Below, in pieces: positions 44,262 to 45,767 of a stretch of DNA of 45,767 nucleotides. The DNA lies in assembly GCA_028817905.1 (NCBI GenBank), contig JAPPOR010000276.1, positions 1-45,767 of the forward strand, in the 5' to 3' direction. This stretch comes from Myxococcales bacterium (lineage in GTDB: Bacteria > Myxococcota_A > Polyangia > Polyangiales > JAFGIB01). Numbering within the stretch: position 1 is the stretch's first letter; every line of letters begins with the position of its first letter. Under the pieces are notes generated by a model. It was not told the origin of the DNA, did not search any database, and was given only the letters and a program-made list of their open reading frames with translations. The translations under genes and the position numbers were made by a program.

Positions 44262-45767
44262 TTACTCGGTTCGCCAGATCGCCTCGCCTTCGAAGCGACC
44301 TGACACGGCCCGAATGCCGGAAGTGGTCTGCACGTTCATGAAGATCCTTCCCACCACGCGAAGCCCTCCATGCTTGGCGCCCCGCGGGGTGGCTTCGATC
44401 AGTTCAAGACGCCCCTGAATGACCTCCCCAGGGTCCTCGAACTCGGGCACCTGCACCAGCGAGGGGGTGTCGCCATTGAAGTCGACCGCCGCAATCGGAA
44501 GTTCCTTGTGCACCAGGTCTCGCAACCCCCGAACCCGAGGAAAGCGCCCAAACACCCGTAGCTGAGCGTCCCCGTCCTGCTTGGAGCCCAGGTACAACTG
44601 ACGAACTGGAAGGGTCCGCCCTACATGCGCGAGGTCGCGCTGCACGAACGAAAGGGTCAGCAGAGGTAGCTTGATCGTCGCTCCCCCACCGGCTTGCAGA
44701 GTCGCCTCGCCGCTCACAGGCCCGCTTTGTGCCGCCTCATGAACCGACTCGATACGCGGACGCAGCCGAGCATTCGCAACCTGCGCGCTCACGAGGCAGA
44801 GCGAAAGTGCAACAGCTTGGACAGCCAGTGAACGTCGCCCACCGGCGGCCAGAAACCCGGCCGCCACCGCATAGGCACACAGGCCCTGCACCCACGTACC
44901 TGCGGGAGTAGCGTTTCCGAAGAGCACCGAGTCCCCGGCCAGGGCGAAGGCCCCTAGCGCCAGCATGCCTGCCATCGCCAGCCCAAACGCCAGCATGGGC
45001 TTGGCCGGACGGGGCGCTGCCTCGCCAAGCTTGTCGCTCGGCTCCTTTCGCCGCGCGCGGGGGCGTTTGGTCTTCGTACTCGTCCTGGTGTTGTCGCCCC
45101 GAGAGCGAGCCCGCATACTTGCCCGCGGCCCGGATGGAGACGGGTCCGCATCGGCCTCCGTAGGCGAAAGGCCATCCAAACCCGAATTGCGCGCACCCGT
45201 CACGAATGTTCGTTCGCGCGAGGCCACAGGAATGGACGGCTGAACGACAGGCTGCGAGGTGGTCGACGGCAGCGACGGCAGTTCAATGGGTGCCGCGGAC
45301 GGGGTCTTGGGCGCCATCGGCGGATCGGGCAACCCGTGGTGACCCAGCGCGCCCACCGTGGCGACAGCGGCGTCGCGTGCGGGCGCAGCCCGGCGGTGAC
45401 GCGCCAGGCCTGGCGCTTGCTCGTCAAGCTCTAGTTCGCCTTCAGAGGCCTCCCCCTCGGGCAGCGGCGGGAGGTCCCCTGGGCCCGGAAGGGGAAGGGG
45501 CACGGGAGGCGGCTTGGCGGACCGCCCGTGGGCCACCCCTAGCGCAGGGTCGGACTCGAACAGGTCATCCAAGTCCGCCTCCAGTGCATCGCTGCCCAGC
45601 TCCTCGATGCCATCCCATTCGGCCCCCGCCTCCTGAGCGGACTCTACTTCCAGTGCATCACTGCCCAACTCCTCGATGCCATCCCACTCAACCCCCGCAT
45701 CCTGCGCCTCGCTGGACTCCGCTTCCGAAGCGATTTGCACCTGGGCTCCGAGGCTTTGCAGACTCGA
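44262..45767 (-). CDS. Acidic/Pro-rich membrane protein of unknown function (5' end beyond window)
   Basis: At least 501 residues; the frame stays open to the right edge, so the true start is probably outside (a GTG at 45740 would give 492). Visible order: a 23-residue duplicated acidic unit EWDGIEELGSDALE near the N-terminus, a Pro/Glu-rich region, a basic Arg/Lys/Ser/Thr linker (RARSRGDNTRTSTKTKRPRA), about three transmembrane helices, and a C-terminal ~160-residue folded domain, presumably extracytoplasmic. The layout (disordered cytoplasmic part, basic stop-transfer, helices, outer domain) suggests a membrane scaffold or sensor. No family recognised. The stop lies within the hairpin shared with the UbiA-like gene. 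Confidence 0.7.
   Translation of the reverse strand, partial: SSLQSLGAQVQIASEAESSEAQDAGVEWDGIEELGSDALEVESAQEAGAEWDGIEELGSDALEADLDDLFESDPALGVAHGRSAKPPPVPLPLPGPGDLPPLPEGEASEGELELDEQAPGLARHRRAAPARDAAVATVGALGHHGLPDPPMAPKTPSAAPIELPSLPSTTSQPVVQPSIPVASRERTFVTGARNSGLDGLSPTEADADPSPSGPRASMRARSRGDNTRTSTKTKRPRARRKEPSDKLGEAAPRPAKPMLAFGLAMAGMLALGAFALAGDSVLFGNATPAGTWVQGLCAYAVAAGFLAAGGRRSLAVQAVALSLCLVSAQVANARLRPRIESVHEAAQSGPVSGEATLQAGGGATIKLPLLTLSFVQRDLAHVGRTLPVRQLYLGSKQDGDAQLRVFGRFPRVRGLRDLVHKELPIAAVDFNGDTPSLVQVPEFEDPGEVIQGRLELIEATPRGAKHGGLRVVGRIFMNVQTTSGIRAVSGRFEGEAIWRTE
45581..45718 (-). repeat. 69-bp tandem coding duplication
   Basis: Two adjacent copies of a 69-bp (23-codon) unit encoding EWDGIEELGSDALE plus spacer, with only scattered base differences, so the duplication is fairly recent. 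More copies may lie beyond the window edge. Confidence 0.8.

Overview
This is a GC-rich bacterial chromosome segment with dense, often translationally coupled genes. The gene content points to a Gram-negative of the myxobacterial kind (Myxococcota, perhaps class Polyangia). It includes a Ser/Thr kinase with a HRDVSPGN catalytic loop fused to an ATPase/TPR module, a PP2C phosphatase, two-FHA signalling, an AgmX/PglI-type TonB-like protein, large TPR membrane enzymes and a cysteine-rich lipoprotein of about 12 repeats. That placement is inferred from gene content; there is no rRNA or other marker in the window. I saw no tRNA, rRNA, CRISPR array, insertion sequence or phage gene.

Layout. (1) 52-4650, minus strand: a coupled three-gene operon encoding an acidic/BNR beta-propeller protein, a HEAT+TPR protein and a SWIM zinc-finger protein, with a palindromic operator candidate upstream. 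(2) 4955-9177: a family-4 type uracil-DNA glycosylase diverging from a PP2C phosphatase, whose 3' end overlaps that of a tail-specific protease. (3) 9209-14109: nucleotide-sugar supply, with a nucleotidyltransferase and a UDP-GlcNAc-type dehydrogenase diverging from UDP-glucose dehydrogenase and a UDP-glucuronate-4-epimerase-like enzyme. (4) 14218-19704: a two-FHA protein diverging from a 1402-residue kinase/ATPase/TPR protein. (5) 19829-29308, minus strand: an exopolysaccharide or O-antigen locus read as carbamoyltransferase, Wzy/WaaL-like polymerase or ligase with TPRs, Wzc-like tyrosine autokinase, WecA-like initiating phosphotransferase and Gmd.

(6) 29761-32196: the Cys-rich repeat lipoprotein. 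(7) 32238-33916: a long-chain polyprenyl diphosphate synthase coupled to a GbsR/MarR-type regulator, behind a good sigma70-like promoter. (8) 34127-37766: three coupled exported proteins (PQ-repeat beta-barrel, secreted Cys/Asp-rich protein, lipoprotein) diverging from the AgmX-like protein. (9) 37770-44217: two GT-C-like membrane proteins (TMTC-like and DUF2723/TMEM260-like, with overlapping convergent 3' ends), an exported protein with a probable helical toroid, and a UbiA-family decaprenyl-phosphate phosphoribosyltransferase. (10) 44262 to the right edge: an unknown acidic/proline-rich membrane protein, cut by the window.

How the genes fit together. Polyprenyl synthase supplies lipid carrier. 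WecA loads sugar-1-phosphate onto it, while Gmd, Ugd, the epimerase, the UDP-GlcNAc dehydrogenase and the nucleotidyltransferase make activated sugars. The Wzy-like protein and Wzc polymerise and control the chain. The eastern cluster may use a separate donor, polyprenyl-phosphate pentose, for GT-C-type surface glycosylation. That last link is the most novel idea here and is an inference from gene neighbourhood.
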